This document shows, piece after piece, positions 1 to 7,514 of a DNA stretch of 64,000 nt; within the stretch, counting starts at the first letter, position 1; each line of letters begins with the position of its first letter. A program made the translations under genes and the position numbers. The DNA is taken from contig NZ_NFJL01000009.1 of the NCBI RefSeq assembly GCF_002159835.1, forward strand, positions 62,001 to 126,000. The letters are read 5' to 3'. A model generated the notes under the pieces. The model saw only the letters and a program-made list of their open reading frames with translations, searched no databases and was not told where the DNA came from. This DNA is from Blautia sp. An249 (GTDB lineage: Bacteria; Bacillota; Clostridia; Lachnospirales; Lachnospiraceae).

Positions 1-793
1 TGGCCGCATAGGAACCATGCATTCCCACATTACCCATAAATAACGGATGGTTGGTGGAAACAGCTCCCCGTCCCATAATGGTTGTAATAACAGGAACCTG
101 AGTTTTTTCTACTACCTGTGTGAAAATTTTATTGGCGCGGGCAATATTAACGCCGCCTCCGGCAAGGAACAGAGGTTTTTTTGCTTTTTTCAGAAGTTTC
201 AGGGACTTTTTCAACTGGCCGATATGTACGCTGGTATTCGGTTTGTATCCGCGGATATTGACGTTTTTCGGATAGTCGGCGCTTCCCAGTTCAGACATTA
301 CGTCTTTCGGTAAATCCACCAGAACCGGGCCGGGTCTTCCGGTACGGGCAATATAGAAAGCCTCTTTAATAATACGGCCTAAATCGGCGCGGTTGCGGAC
401 CGTGATTCCGTATTTGGTAATGCTCCTTGTAATGCCTACAATGTCTACTTCCTGAAAGGCGTCATTTCCGATTAAATGACGGGCAACCTGACCGGTGAAA
501 CAGACAAGGGGAACACTGTCGTAATTGGCAGTGGCAAGACCGGTAACCAGATTGGTGGCTCCGGGGCCGCTGGTAACCAGACAGACGCCCACTTTTCCCG
601 TGGTCCTGGCATAGGCATCGGCTTCGTGAACCAGAGCCTGTTCATGTCTTGGCAGTACGATGTCAATGGTATTCTGTTTATAAAGTTCATCGCTCAGATC
701 AATGGTGCAGGCTCCCGGATAGCCGAAGAGAACCTCCACTCCTTCTTCTTTTAAAGCTTTCACAAGCAGTTTGTTTCCAGAAATGTGTTTCAT
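1..793 (-). CDS. ilvB: acetolactate synthase large subunit, 5' part (gene runs off the window)
   Basis: The minus strand reads 264 codons with no stop from the ATG at 793 to the window edge, so the C-terminal half is missing here. The protein opens MKHISGNKLLVKALKEEG, continues with the GYPGAC segment and then LPRHEQALVHEADAYA, where Glu51 is the conserved glutamate that activates thiamine diphosphate. VTSGPGATNLVTGLA follows, all typical of the N-terminal ThDP-binding domain of acetohydroxyacid synthase. The enzyme condenses pyruvate with pyruvate or 2-oxobutyrate, the first common step of valine, leucine and isoleucine synthesis, in the cytosol. A GGAGGCG ribosome site lies 7 bases upstream. 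The T-box leader in front supports a branched-chain amino acid role over other ThDP enzymes of the same fold such as oxalyl-CoA decarboxylase. Confidence 0.93.
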   Translation of the reverse strand, partial: MKHISGNKLLVKALKEEGVEVLFGYPGACTIDLSDELYKQNTIDIVLPRHEQALVHEADAYARTTGKVGVCLVTSGPGATNLVTGLATANYDSVPLVCFTGQVARHLIGNDAFQEVDIVGITRSITKYGITVRNRADLGRIIKEAFYIARTGRPGPVLVDLPKDVMSELGSADYPKNVNIRGYKPNTSVHIGQLKKSLKLLKKAKKPLFLAGGGVNIARANKIFTQVVEKTQVPVITTIMGRGAVSTNHPLFMGNVGMHGSYAA

Positions 794-821
794 AAAATGA
801 CGCCTCCTTCTACATATAAAA

Positions 822-854
822 TAAAAACGTCCTAAGCAATTGCTGCTTAGGACG
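822..854 (-). terminator. T-box-controlled intrinsic terminator
   Basis: CGTCCTAAGCAGCAATTGCTTAGGACG on the minus strand is a near-perfect hairpin followed by TTTTTATTTTA. It is the terminator half of the T-box switch in front of ilvB. Confidence 0.88.
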
Positions 855-1085
855 AATAAATCCGTGGTACCACCTAACTTCAGAAAAAATTTCTGCACTC
901 TGTCAATACAATACATATTGCTTCCCTGTAACGTGGGAATGACGTTGAAGTCTACTTAAGGTAAACACCTTGTTCGGTTCACTGCTCCAAGGCTACTTCC
1001 ATAATCCTGTCACAAAGATTTGCACCGGCCATCTTCTCTCTGGAGATCCAGAACTATGTACTCCTCCTTTTCCCTGCATTTCACG
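822..1085 (-). promoter_or_regulatory. T-box riboswitch leader of ilvB, probable valine (GUA) specifier
   Basis: Read on the minus strand, the leader carries the T-box landmark AGGTGGTACCACGG (complement of 862-875), which pairs with the uncharged tRNA acceptor end. Downstream of it is a terminator stem of 829-854 followed by T residues. The 5' part has the stem I signs AGAGA, GGTGCAA and a TGGAA-GTA-GCCTTGG stretch, whose position matches the specifier loop; GTA would read valine tRNA. The frame of the specifier is my inference from spacing and a following purine. Uncharged tRNA would stabilise the antiterminator and switch ilvB on under valine starvation. Confidence 0.88.
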
Positions 1086-1106
1086 TATAAAATTAAAGTT
1101 ACGTCT

Positions 1107-1135
1107 ATTATAGGTGGTCGGCTTTTCTTTGTCAA
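1107..1135 (-). promoter_or_regulatory. promoter of the ilvB T-box transcript
   Basis: On the minus strand TTGACA (1130-1135) and TATAAT (1107-1112) are separated by exactly 17 bases, a consensus sigma-A promoter. Transcription would start near 1100, just before the T-box stem I. Confidence 0.88.
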
Positions 1136-1172
1136 CGTTTATTTTTTAAGAGTAGAAGTTGGAAGGATAGAC

Positions 1173-1202
1173 TTGTGAATAAATTCAGGGATGTGCTATA
1201 AT
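1173..1202 (+). promoter_or_regulatory. putative promoter of the 101-aa protein gene
   Basis: TTGTGA (1173-1178) and TATAAT (1197-1202) are 18 bases apart, placing a start near 1209, some 60 bases before the ATG at 1273. Confidence 0.6.
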
Positions 1203-1272
1203 AAAGTGCGAGATGCCCAAGAAAATTCTGAAAAATCAGCGGCGTCGAAAGAAAGGAAAGAAGTGAACAATT

Positions 1273-1578
1273 ATGGCAAACAGAAGAATGAACAAGAAAA
1301 TGGCAAAAAGAAAAGAAACAGAGACAGAGACAAAGAAAGCCATGGTATGTGAAAAAGAGGAACCAAAGAAAAGCGCTCAGATGAACGTGCTTTTGCAATA
1401 CCAGGGGAAGGAAACCAGAGAAGAAGACCTGTTTGAAAAAGTGAAAAAATGGTGGGTCGATCAGGGAAATACAGAAGAAAGCCTGGAAAATGCAGACATT
1501 TATATAAAGCCGGAGGACGGCAAAGCTTATTTTATTATTAATAAAAAGACAGAAGGCAACGTAGAATTATTTTCATAA
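1273..1578 (+). CDS. small charged conserved hypothetical protein (DUF6465-like)
   Basis: This 101-residue protein is soluble and has a strongly basic N terminus rich in Lys/Arg/Glu (about residues 1-40), followed by a compact C-terminal part from about residue 41 (NVLLQYQGKETREEDLFEKV, then NADIYIKPEDGKAYFIINKK). The second half looks like a small alpha/beta domain; the ending with an aromatic beta strand and EGNVELF resembles DUF6465 proteins of Lachnospiraceae as I remember them. No catalytic motif is visible. It has its own promoter and a hairpin after the stop, so it is a single-gene unit. The basic tail could bind nucleic acid, which is only a guess. Confidence 0.75.
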   Translation: MANRRMNKKMAKRKETETETKKAMVCEKEEPKKSAQMNVLLQYQGKETREEDLFEKVKKWWVDQGNTEESLENADIYIKPEDGKAYFIINKKTEGNVELFS

Positions 1579-1591
1579 ATAAATGTAAGCC

Positions 1592-1646
1592 CCTTCTTTT
1601 TTGCTAAATTTTACATGAATTTAGCAGAAGGCCGCTCTGTTTTTAA
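1592..1646 (+). terminator. probable terminator after the 101-aa gene
   Basis: CCTTCT...TGCTAAATT-ttacatg-AATTTAGCA-GAAGG (1592-1631) folds into a long stem with a small internal bulge. A T-run (GTTTTT) comes 9 bases after the stem, so termination is plausible but not canonical. Confidence 0.45.
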
Positions 1647-1699
1647 CATTTGACGGATATGTTTATATCAGAAAACAGAATGGTTACAGGAGGTGCAAA

Positions 1700-1942
1700 A
1701 TGAATACTATATGGAATCTGACAAACCGTATCTATCATGGAAAACATTTAGTGGGTGCATTTCTGGCGATAAACAGTATTTGCTGGATAGCGGGCGTTTT
1801 TCTGTTGGAGATCCTGGTCAGCCTGCTTACAGGCGTCGCACTGGGAACCGTATTTGCCAGAATTATCTACTCTGCCATACTGGCAGGAGCAGTTATCGGG
1901 GTATTTGGAGGTTTAGTCCACCTGATGCGAACAGATCTGTGA
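1700..1942 (+). CDS. small two-helix membrane protein, unknown function
   Basis: An AGGAGG site 7 bases upstream decides the ATG at 1700. The 80-residue product has a short basic N terminus (NRIYHGKH) and two hydrophobic segments, about residues 17-40 (VGAFLAINSICWIAGVFLLE) and 43-73 (glycine and alanine rich, ending GVFGGLVHL). It is therefore an inner-membrane protein with two spanning helices. I do not recognise the family. It sits 22 bases ahead of the larC-like gene and is probably co-transcribed with it. A second, longer frame over the same DNA lacks a matching ribosome site and is rejected. Confidence 0.65.
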   Translation: MNTIWNLTNRIYHGKHLVGAFLAINSICWIAGVFLLEILVSLLTGVALGTVFARIIYSAILAGAVIGVFGGLVHLMRTDL

Positions 1943-1964
1943 AAGAGGAAACAGGGAGAGCAGC

Positions 1965-2969
1965 ATGGAGAGTTTATATATTGACTGCAGGCAGGGGATT
2001 CGGGATGAGGAATTCATACAGGCTTTGCTGGAGCTGGGAGGAAATGCAGGATGCGTCGGAAAGCTTCTGGATGATTCCTTTGAGAAAACATTTGATACAG
2101 AAAAAGCAACAGAAATTGTAACGAATTCGCATATGACCGGAAAAGGGAAAGGACTTGCAAAAAAAAGTATTGAGATTTTAGGAAATGTAAGAAAACATAT
2201 GGGAATGGAGCAAAAGGTTCAGAGAGATGAACTGGAAACAGCAGCGTCTGTCTCTGAACTAATCTGCAGTCTGAAACCATCTGAAGTATTCAGAAGCGGG
2301 ATTCCTGTGGGGCTCCGGGAGGATTCAGCGCCGGGAGAACTCTGTGAAATAGCCGAAAGATACCGTTTTCAGGTCTTTTTTACAAGCCAAAAGGCAGCAG
2401 TTTCACCTGTAGCTCTGGCAGTTTTAGCAGCCGTTACAGAAGAAACCCGGGACAGTGAGACTTTTTTAATAAAAAGAATCGGATATGGAAACCGGAAAGA
2501 GCGGGGGGTTAGAATATTTCAAATCCGCTCAGAGACAGGACAAGAGGAGCCGGTCTATAAGCTGGAAAGCAATATTGACGACTGCAGCGGAGAGGCTCTG
2601 GGATATGTGATGGAAAGACTGCTGGCAGCAGGGGCAAGGGATGTGAATTATATTCCTGTTTATATGAAAAAGAACCGGCCTGCCTATCAGTTGAATGTAC
2701 TGTGCGATGCAGATAAAGTCTCTCAGATGGAAAGCATTATCTTCGCAGAGACTACCACCATTGGAATCCGTAAGATGAAGGTGGAGAGAACGGTATTGAA
2801 AAGAGAAATAAAAAAGGCAGATACTCCCTATGGGCAGGTACGGGTGAAAGTCTGCCGGCTTGCGGAAGGGGAAAAATGCTACCCGGAATACGAGGATGTG
2901 GCAGCTTTGAGCCGGAAACTGAACCGGCCTTTTATTCAGGTTTATCAGGATATTTTAAAAGAGTTGTAA
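1965..2969 (+). CDS. larC: LarC-like nickel-pincer cofactor protein with an eroded N-terminal half
   Basis: The C-terminal half matches LarC/DUF111 well: LESNIDDCSGEALGYVMERL at about residues 201-220, then the AARDVNYIPVYMKKNRPAYQ-type stretch, FAETTTIGIR, and a late PEYEDVAALS. LarC loads nickel into the pyridinium-dithiocarboxylate cofactor of lactate racemase-type enzymes, using CTP. In contrast the N-terminal half is shortened and lacks the usual GISGDM, HFHEVGA and TPTGA motifs; it starts MESLYIDCRQGIRDEEF and has SPVALAVLAAV where TPTGAA is expected. At 334 residues it is below the roughly 400 usual for the family. LarB, LarE and a racemase are not in the window. Family membership is firm; activity is uncertain. 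Confidence 0.82.
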   Translation: MESLYIDCRQGIRDEEFIQALLELGGNAGCVGKLLDDSFEKTFDTEKATEIVTNSHMTGKGKGLAKKSIEILGNVRKHMGMEQKVQRDELETAASVSELICSLKPSEVFRSGIPVGLREDSAPGELCEIAERYRFQVFFTSQKAAVSPVALAVLAAVTEETRDSETFLIKRIGYGNRKERGVRIFQIRSETGQEEPVYKLESNIDDCSGEALGYVMERLLAAGARDVNYIPVYMKKNRPAYQLNVLCDADKVSQMESIIFAETTTIGIRKMKVERTVLKREIKKADTPYGQVRVKVCRLAEGEKCYPEYEDVAALSRKLNRPFIQVYQDILKEL

Positions 2970-2973
2970 GTAG

Positions 2974-3000
2974 TTAAGGAGCCGAAAGGCTCCTTAATTT
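2974..3000. terminator. bidirectional terminator between larC and the LysR gene
   Basis: TTAAGGAGCCGAAAGGCTCCTTAA is a perfect hairpin. The TAA stop of the minus-strand LysR gene (2994-2996) lies inside its right arm, so both convergent genes end on it. T-richness follows on the plus strand (TTAATTTG) and less on the minus. Confidence 0.75.
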
Positions 3001-3938
3001 GTTATATCCGCCTGCACGCTTTGTTTTGGTGTATCTGCCATTGTTTCAGTTAAACCAAAAGATTCTTTGAGAATTTGGAGAAATTTCTCTGCCGGTTTTG
3101 AGAACATTTGATATTTCTTCCATACAATATTCATTTTGACTTTCAGGTTCGGTTCAAGAGACCGGAAACAGAGGGTACTGTTGCCGGAAGTGTTGATGAT
3201 CTTATCCAGACCAATCGCATAACCAAGCCCTTCATCTACAAGCAGGGACGCATTAAAGATCAGGTTATAAGTAGCAATAATATTCAACTTATCTGGCTCG
3301 CGACCAAGCCACTGAGTGAGAGTACCTCCCCGCGCTTCCTGTTGGGAAAGGATTAGAGGCTTGGTTCGCAGATCTTTTGGAGTTATATACTCTTTTTGTG
3401 CAAGCTCGGAATCTTTCCTCATCAGAACCCCCCATGTGTCGAAATATGGAGTGTCCAAAGCATTATATTTGGTTAAATCCAGATCACCGAAGATAAGTCC
3501 AAAGTCGATGAGACCTTTGTCCAGATGTTCAAATACAAAATCCGCGTTTCCACTGAAAATATGGTAGTGGATACCGGGATATTTGTTCTGTAAAAGATGT
3601 GCAGCTTTTGCAATCAGACGGATCCCGTCAGTCTCACCGGTCCCGATATAGATATCTCCTACAAGAATACCATCATTCATGGTAATTTCCTGTTCTGTAC
3701 GGCTGACTAGATCAAGAATTTCCTCCGCACGCTTTTTTAAAATCATCCCTTCTTCCGTCAGTGTAACCTTTCGGGTACCGCGCGTCCCGCGGATAAAAAG
3801 CTGCTTTCCAAGTTCCTCCTCCAGATTTTTGATCTGAGTAGAAAGAGTGGGCTGTGAAAGATGAAGAGACTCAGCGGCATGAACAATACTTTGCTCCCTT
3901 GCGATAGCGAGAAAATAGGTAAGGACACGCAGATCCAT
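2994..3938 (-). CDS. LysR-type transcriptional regulator
   Basis: The 314-residue protein begins with the LysR winged helix-turn-helix (about residues 1-60: MDLRVLTYFLAIAREQSIVH, AAESLHLSQPTLSTQIKNLE, EELGKQLFIRG). A substrate-binding-like effector domain follows (about 90-295), with GDIYIGTGETDGIRLIA opening its first lobe. It is transcribed away from the SDR-to-DUF3737 operon, the usual LysR layout, so I infer it controls that operon and itself in response to a small ligand. The ligand cannot be read from the sequence. The ATG at 3938 is preceded by a GGAGG-type site. Codon choice resembles the operon rather than larC on its other side. Confidence 0.92.
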   Translation of the reverse strand: MDLRVLTYFLAIAREQSIVHAAESLHLSQPTLSTQIKNLEEELGKQLFIRGTRGTRKVTLTEEGMILKKRAEEILDLVSRTEQEITMNDGILVGDIYIGTGETDGIRLIAKAAHLLQNKYPGIHYHIFSGNADFVFEHLDKGLIDFGLIFGDLDLTKYNALDTPYFDTWGVLMRKDSELAQKEYITPKDLRTKPLILSQQEARGGTLTQWLGREPDKLNIIATYNLIFNASLLVDEGLGYAIGLDKIINTSGNSTLCFRSLEPNLKVKMNIVWKKYQMFSKPAEKFLQILKESFGLTETMADTPKQSVQADITN

Positions 3939-3965
3939 AGTGATTCCTCCATTTCTTTTTCTTGT

Positions 3966-3994
3966 ATTATAACGGAAATAGTAAAAGAAAACAA
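3966..3994 (-). promoter_or_regulatory. promoter of the LysR gene
   Basis: On the minus strand TTGTTT (3989-3994) and TATAAT (3966-3971) are 17 bases apart, about 25 bases before the ATG. Confidence 0.7.
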
Positions 3995-4040
3995 GAAATG
4001 AAATAGTTTTTTTTTATAGAAGTGTATATGATATAAGTAT

Positions 4041-4069
4041 TTGATATATTAATAAGCCGGGGATAGAAT
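4041..4069 (+). promoter_or_regulatory. promoter of the SDR operon with AT-rich palindromes upstream
   Basis: TTGATA (4041-4046) and TAGAAT (4064-4069) are 17 bases apart. The AT-rich stretch just upstream (TATATGATATAAGTATTTGATATA, 4025-4048) contains overlapping inverted ATA/TAT half-sites that could serve as LysR binding sites; that is inference. Confidence 0.55.
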
Positions 4070-4073
4070 AAAG

Positions 4074-4169
4074 ATGAACAAAAAAGAGGCTAATCCACAC
4101 TACCATGACAGGCGGGTATAAGCTATTGAGGAAGAAGATATAGAGCCCATTTTAAATCAGAGTATGTAA
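4074..4169 (+). pseudogene. short broken reading frame ahead of the SDR gene
   Basis: From an ATG at 4074 the DNA encodes MNKKEANPHYHDRRV, then an in-frame TAA (4119-4121), then AIEEEDIEPILNQSM and a second TAA (4167-4169). The two parts share one frame and have coding-like, hydrophilic composition. It could be the remnant of a small gene or of the 5' end of a deleted gene, or a chance frame. No strong ribosome site is present. I do not recognise the family. Confidence 0.35.
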
Positions 4170-4185
4170 GAGGAGGAAAAGGAAA

Positions 4186-4956
4186 ATGGATACAAAAATG
4201 TTAGAAGGAAAAACAGCGATCATCACAGGTGCAAGTTATGGTATGGGACAGACCATGGCGGAACTCTTTGCGAAGGAAGGTGCAAATGTCGTCCTTACGG
4301 CCAGAGGACATGATAAGCTCGATGAGGCAGTAGAGCGTATCCGTGCAAAGGGTGGAAATGCAATAGGAGTTATAGCAGATGTGTGCTCCACGGAAGATAC
4401 AAGAAAGGTTATGGATGCAGCATTAAAGGAATTCGGGGATCTGGATATTCTGATTAATAATGCGGGAATCGGGGAGCAGAAATTGATTGACGAGACAGAA
4501 GATGACTGGATGCGATTTGTTATGGATACGAACTTAGGAGGGCCTATGAGATACATCCGGGAAGCGCTGAAAATTTTTCTTCCGAAAAATGATGGTGTGA
4601 TCATCAATATCTCATCAGTGAACGGGATAAGGCCATTTTGCGGAGCGACGTATACATCTACGAAAGGGGCGCTAAACACTCTGACGAAAAATGTAGCTAT
4701 GCGTCTTGTAGATACCAATATCCGCTGCAATGCAGTGGCACCGGGAGCGACAGTAACGCCGGCGCATCTGGCAAATAAGGCGGGGGAGCAGCCGGGAGGA
4801 GCAAAGATGCTGGAATACAGCGGTCATTATGTCTATTTCCCCGGACCGGAGTGCGCTCCCATGGATCAGGCATATGCGTGTCTTTATCTTGCAAGCAAAA
4901 TGGGACGGGCCGTACGCGGACAGGTGCTGCAGGTATGTAATGGGGCGTTTTTGTAA
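4186..4956 (+). CDS. short-chain dehydrogenase/reductase (SDR), substrate unknown
   Basis: A classical 256-residue SDR. TGASYGMG (14-21) is the dinucleotide-binding glycine motif, NNAG is at 91-94, and the catalytic set Asn116, Ser143/144, Tyr156 and Lys160 (YTSTK) is complete. The residues after the second beta strand (TARGHDK) suggest NADP(H) preference. Such enzymes oxidise or reduce alcohol/ketone groups on steroids, fatty acyl chains or sugars; the substrate cannot be fixed by reading. AGGAGG lies upstream of the ATG at 4186. It is the first gene of the LysR-divergent operon and is followed after 52 bases by a surface amide hydrolase, so a hydroxysteroid or other conjugated lipid substrate is possible but unproven. 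Confidence 0.9.
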   Translation: MDTKMLEGKTAIITGASYGMGQTMAELFAKEGANVVLTARGHDKLDEAVERIRAKGGNAIGVIADVCSTEDTRKVMDAALKEFGDLDILINNAGIGEQKLIDETEDDWMRFVMDTNLGGPMRYIREALKIFLPKNDGVIINISSVNGIRPFCGATYTSTKGALNTLTKNVAMRLVDTNIRCNAVAPGATVTPAHLANKAGEQPGGAKMLEYSGHYVYFPGPECAPMDQAYACLYLASKMGRAVRGQVLQVCNGAFL

Positions 4957-5008
4957 GATAGCCTCTTGTCCACCGAGTGTCATATATCAAGAGAAAGGAC
5001 AGGACAAC

Positions 5009-6121
5009 ATGAAAAAAAGACAATATATCCTTTCCCTGACAGTTCTTGCAGCAGCCGGGCTTCTGATCACCGGATGCAGCCGTGCAGGCAGAGGAGAAGA
5101 AAATGGAATACAGGGAGAAGCGGGTATGACGCATCAGACGGAGGAGCTGGGCAGCACGTTTATCACTCCTACAGAAGATATTACAGAACTGGAGGAAGGA
5201 CTCTCCATCGTGCGCTATGAAGGGGATTACGGATTTGACGGATTTCTGGAGCAGGGCGGCGCAGATTCCGACGCAGGAGTCGTATCGTATGTCAGTGAGC
5301 GGATCATGGGCAATCTTCCGGGACTGATCTTCGGCGGGGATCCATTTGGCTGCAGTACCCTGTCCGTACAGGGAGCAGACGGTGGATATCTATTCGGAAG
5401 GAACTTCGACTGGGACACCTGTAACGGGCTGATCATCAGCGCGAGACCGGAGAATGGATATGCGTCTGTTTCCACAGTGAATAGGGACTTTATACAGGCG
5501 GGAGGCGTAGATATCTCCAAACTGCCGGACCGCATGCAGGCGGCGGTTGGGCTTTATGCGCCTCTTGATGGTATGAATGAGGAAGGGCTGGCTGTTTCTG
5601 TAAACATGATCCAGGATTCGGAAACAATTAACCAGAATACAGGGAAACCGGATCTGACTACCACAACAGCGGTACGGCTGCTTCTTGACCGGGCGGCAGA
5701 TGTGAATGAAGCAGTGGAGCTTCTTGGACAGTATGACCTGCATGCTTCTATGAACATGATGATTCATTTCGCATTGTCCGACGCTTCCGGAAGAAGCGTC
5801 GTAGTGGAATATGTGGATAACGAGATGACAGTGACCAAGACACAGGTGGTAACAAACTTCTATCTGACAGAAGGAGAAAAATACGGTATCGGCACTTCCC
5901 AGTCCCATGAGAGATACGACATCCTGCAGCAGACACTTGCCGGACAGGAAAGCATGACAGAAGCTGAGGTCAGAGACGCATTAGACAGTGTAAGCAAGGA
6001 TAACTTCACTGATGAGTTCGCCTCTACGGAGTGGAGCATTGTCATGAATCAGGAAACAAAGGAGCTGACTTATTTTCACAGAGAAAACTACGAAAACGAA
6101 TATACCGTTTCTGTAGAGTAA
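5009..6121 (+). CDS. lipid-anchored linear-amide C-N hydrolase (choloylglycine / acyltransferase Ntn family)
   Basis: The start is set at ATG 5009, where a signal peptide begins (MKKRQYILSLTVLAAAGLLI) with lipobox ITGC and Cys23, so the mature enzyme is tethered outside the cell. A linker leads to the Ntn-hydrolase core: FGCSTLSV with Cys115 as the likely nucleophile released or exposed after processing, then YLFGRNFDW (128-135), the hallmark of choloylglycine hydrolase, penicillin V acylase and C45 acyltransferases. LYAPLDGMNEEGLAVSVNM and DLTTTTAVRLLLDRA follow as in this family. It should cleave a linear amide such as an N-acyl amino acid, bile salt or acyl-homoserine-lactone-like compound. 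Cytosolic bile salt hydrolases start directly at the Cys, so calling this a bile salt hydrolase would be premature. Confidence 0.87.
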   Translation: MKKRQYILSLTVLAAAGLLITGCSRAGRGEENGIQGEAGMTHQTEELGSTFITPTEDITELEEGLSIVRYEGDYGFDGFLEQGGADSDAGVVSYVSERIMGNLPGLIFGGDPFGCSTLSVQGADGGYLFGRNFDWDTCNGLIISARPENGYASVSTVNRDFIQAGGVDISKLPDRMQAAVGLYAPLDGMNEEGLAVSVNMIQDSETINQNTGKPDLTTTTAVRLLLDRAADVNEAVELLGQYDLHASMNMMIHFALSDASGRSVVVEYVDNEMTVTKTQVVTNFYLTEGEKYGIGTSQSHERYDILQQTLAGQESMTEAEVRDALDSVSKDNFTDEFASTEWSIVMNQETKELTYFHRENYENEYTVSVE

Positions 6122-6131
6122 GGAGGAAAGC

Positions 6132-7514
6132 GTGAATTATCTGAACACACTGCTGGAATTAAACCGATTGAGGAAACAAGCAAAATTCAGCCCTGAGAGA
6201 ATCAAGAAATTACAGGATCGGAAACTGAGAAGACTTCTGCATTATGCGTGGGAACATTCGGCGTATTACCGGAGGACATTCGAACTTGCCGGGATTACGG
6301 AAGACCAGCTTGACACACTGCCGCTGTCCTGTTTTCCCACAATGGATAAACAGGCTCTCCTCACACATTTTGATGAACTGATTACACTGCCTGAGGTGAC
6401 GCAGGAAGAATTGAGAAAGTTCGATGAAGAGATCGAGGCAGACAGAAAACCTTATAACGGAAAGTATCATGTGGTCCATTCTTCCGGAAGCACAGGGAAA
6501 CCGGGATATTTTGTATATGACGAAAATGCATGGAACAGTATGCTTATGGGGATTATCCGGGCAGCCTTGTGGAATATGACTATGCCGCAGATTTTAAAAC
6601 TGCTTCTGAAACGGCCGAGAATTGTGTATATAGCGGCTACCGACGGAAGATACGGTGGAGCAATGGCCGTGGGAGACGGCATAGACGGAGTCGGGGCGAA
6701 GCAGATGTATCTGGATATTAAGACACCTTTGAATCAGTGGGTGGAAAAGTTATCTGAATTCCGTCCTAATATTGTGATCGGTTATCCTTCCGCTGTGAAG
6801 ATCATGGCGGAGCTTGTGGAATGCGGGGAAGTAAAGGCAGATATAGAGAAGGTCATTTCCTGCGGAGAGCCTTTGGGCACGGGACTTCGGAATTATCTGG
6901 AACAGATATTTCATACAGAAGTGGTCAATGTCTATGGGGCAAGCGAGTCTCTTGCTTTGGGTGTGGAGATGGATCCGAAAGAGGGGATGATCCTTTTTGA
7001 TGATCTGAATGTGATCGAGATGGAAAGCGGGGTCATGTATCTCACCTCTCTTTATAATTTCGCCCAGCCCCTGATCCGTTATCGTCTGTCAGACCATCTG
7101 ACACTAAAAGCGGCGGATGAAACAGACCGATATCCTTTTACCAGAGCAGTAGGGCTTCTGGGAAGAAATGAAGATATCCTCTGGTTTGAGGATGGATCGG
7201 GACACCGGGAATTTTTACATCCTCTTGCTATCGAAGGATTTTGTATCGAAGGACTCAAAGATTATCAGTTCCGGCAGATCACGCAGGACTCCTTTGAGAT
7301 GTATGCGGAAATTACAGCGGAAGCATCGAAAAGCATGATCCGCTCTGAAATGATGCGGCAGATGGGGCGTATCCTGGCAGAAAAACATTTAGATTATGTA
7401 CAGTTCTATGTGAATTTTGTGGATGAGATCCTGCCGGATCCGAAAACCGGGAAGAAACCATTAATCCTTACAGAAGGAAAGGAAGAAAACCATGAATACA
7501 ATCTTGCAGGGTAA
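6132..7514 (+). CDS. phenylacetate-CoA ligase-like (PaaK/CoF synthetase) adenylate-forming enzyme
   Basis: The gene starts at GTG 6132 with AAGGAGG 6 bases before it. The 460-residue cytosolic protein has the PaaK-type opening (RLLHYAWEHSAYYRRTFELA), the ATP-binding P-loop HSSGSTGKPGYFVYDE (116-131), VNVYGASESLALG for adenylate/metal binding, and LIRYRLSDH in the large-domain end, with a small C-terminal domain closing LPDPKTGKKP. Members activate aromatic or other carboxylates as acyl-AMP, often then making a CoA thioester. Coming 10 bases after the amide hydrolase it could activate the acid that hydrolase frees. Its last 23 bases overlap the ABC ATPase gene, implying translational coupling. 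Confidence 0.85.
   Translation: MNYLNTLLELNRLRKQAKFSPERIKKLQDRKLRRLLHYAWEHSAYYRRTFELAGITEDQLDTLPLSCFPTMDKQALLTHFDELITLPEVTQEELRKFDEEIEADRKPYNGKYHVVHSSGSTGKPGYFVYDENAWNSMLMGIIRAALWNMTMPQILKLLLKRPRIVYIAATDGRYGGAMAVGDGIDGVGAKQMYLDIKTPLNQWVEKLSEFRPNIVIGYPSAVKIMAELVECGEVKADIEKVISCGEPLGTGLRNYLEQIFHTEVVNVYGASESLALGVEMDPKEGMILFDDLNVIEMESGVMYLTSLYNFAQPLIRYRLSDHLTLKAADETDRYPFTRAVGLLGRNEDILWFEDGSGHREFLHPLAIEGFCIEGLKDYQFRQITQDSFEMYAEITAEASKSMIRSEMMRQMGRILAEKHLDYVQFYVNFVDEILPDPKTGKKPLILTEGKEENHEYNLAG

Noticed and set aside
4829-5008. N-terminal extension of the amide hydrolase by 60 codons
   Set aside because: It would lie in the SDR gene and hide the lipoprotein signal peptide that starts at 5009.
4186-6121. 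Bile-acid (bai/BSH) operon
   Set aside because: SDR plus choloylglycine-type hydrolase is suggestive, but no BaiB/BaiCD/BaiE/BaiF-like genes occur, the hydrolase is a lipoprotein with an internal Cys, and the substrate cannot be read from sequence.
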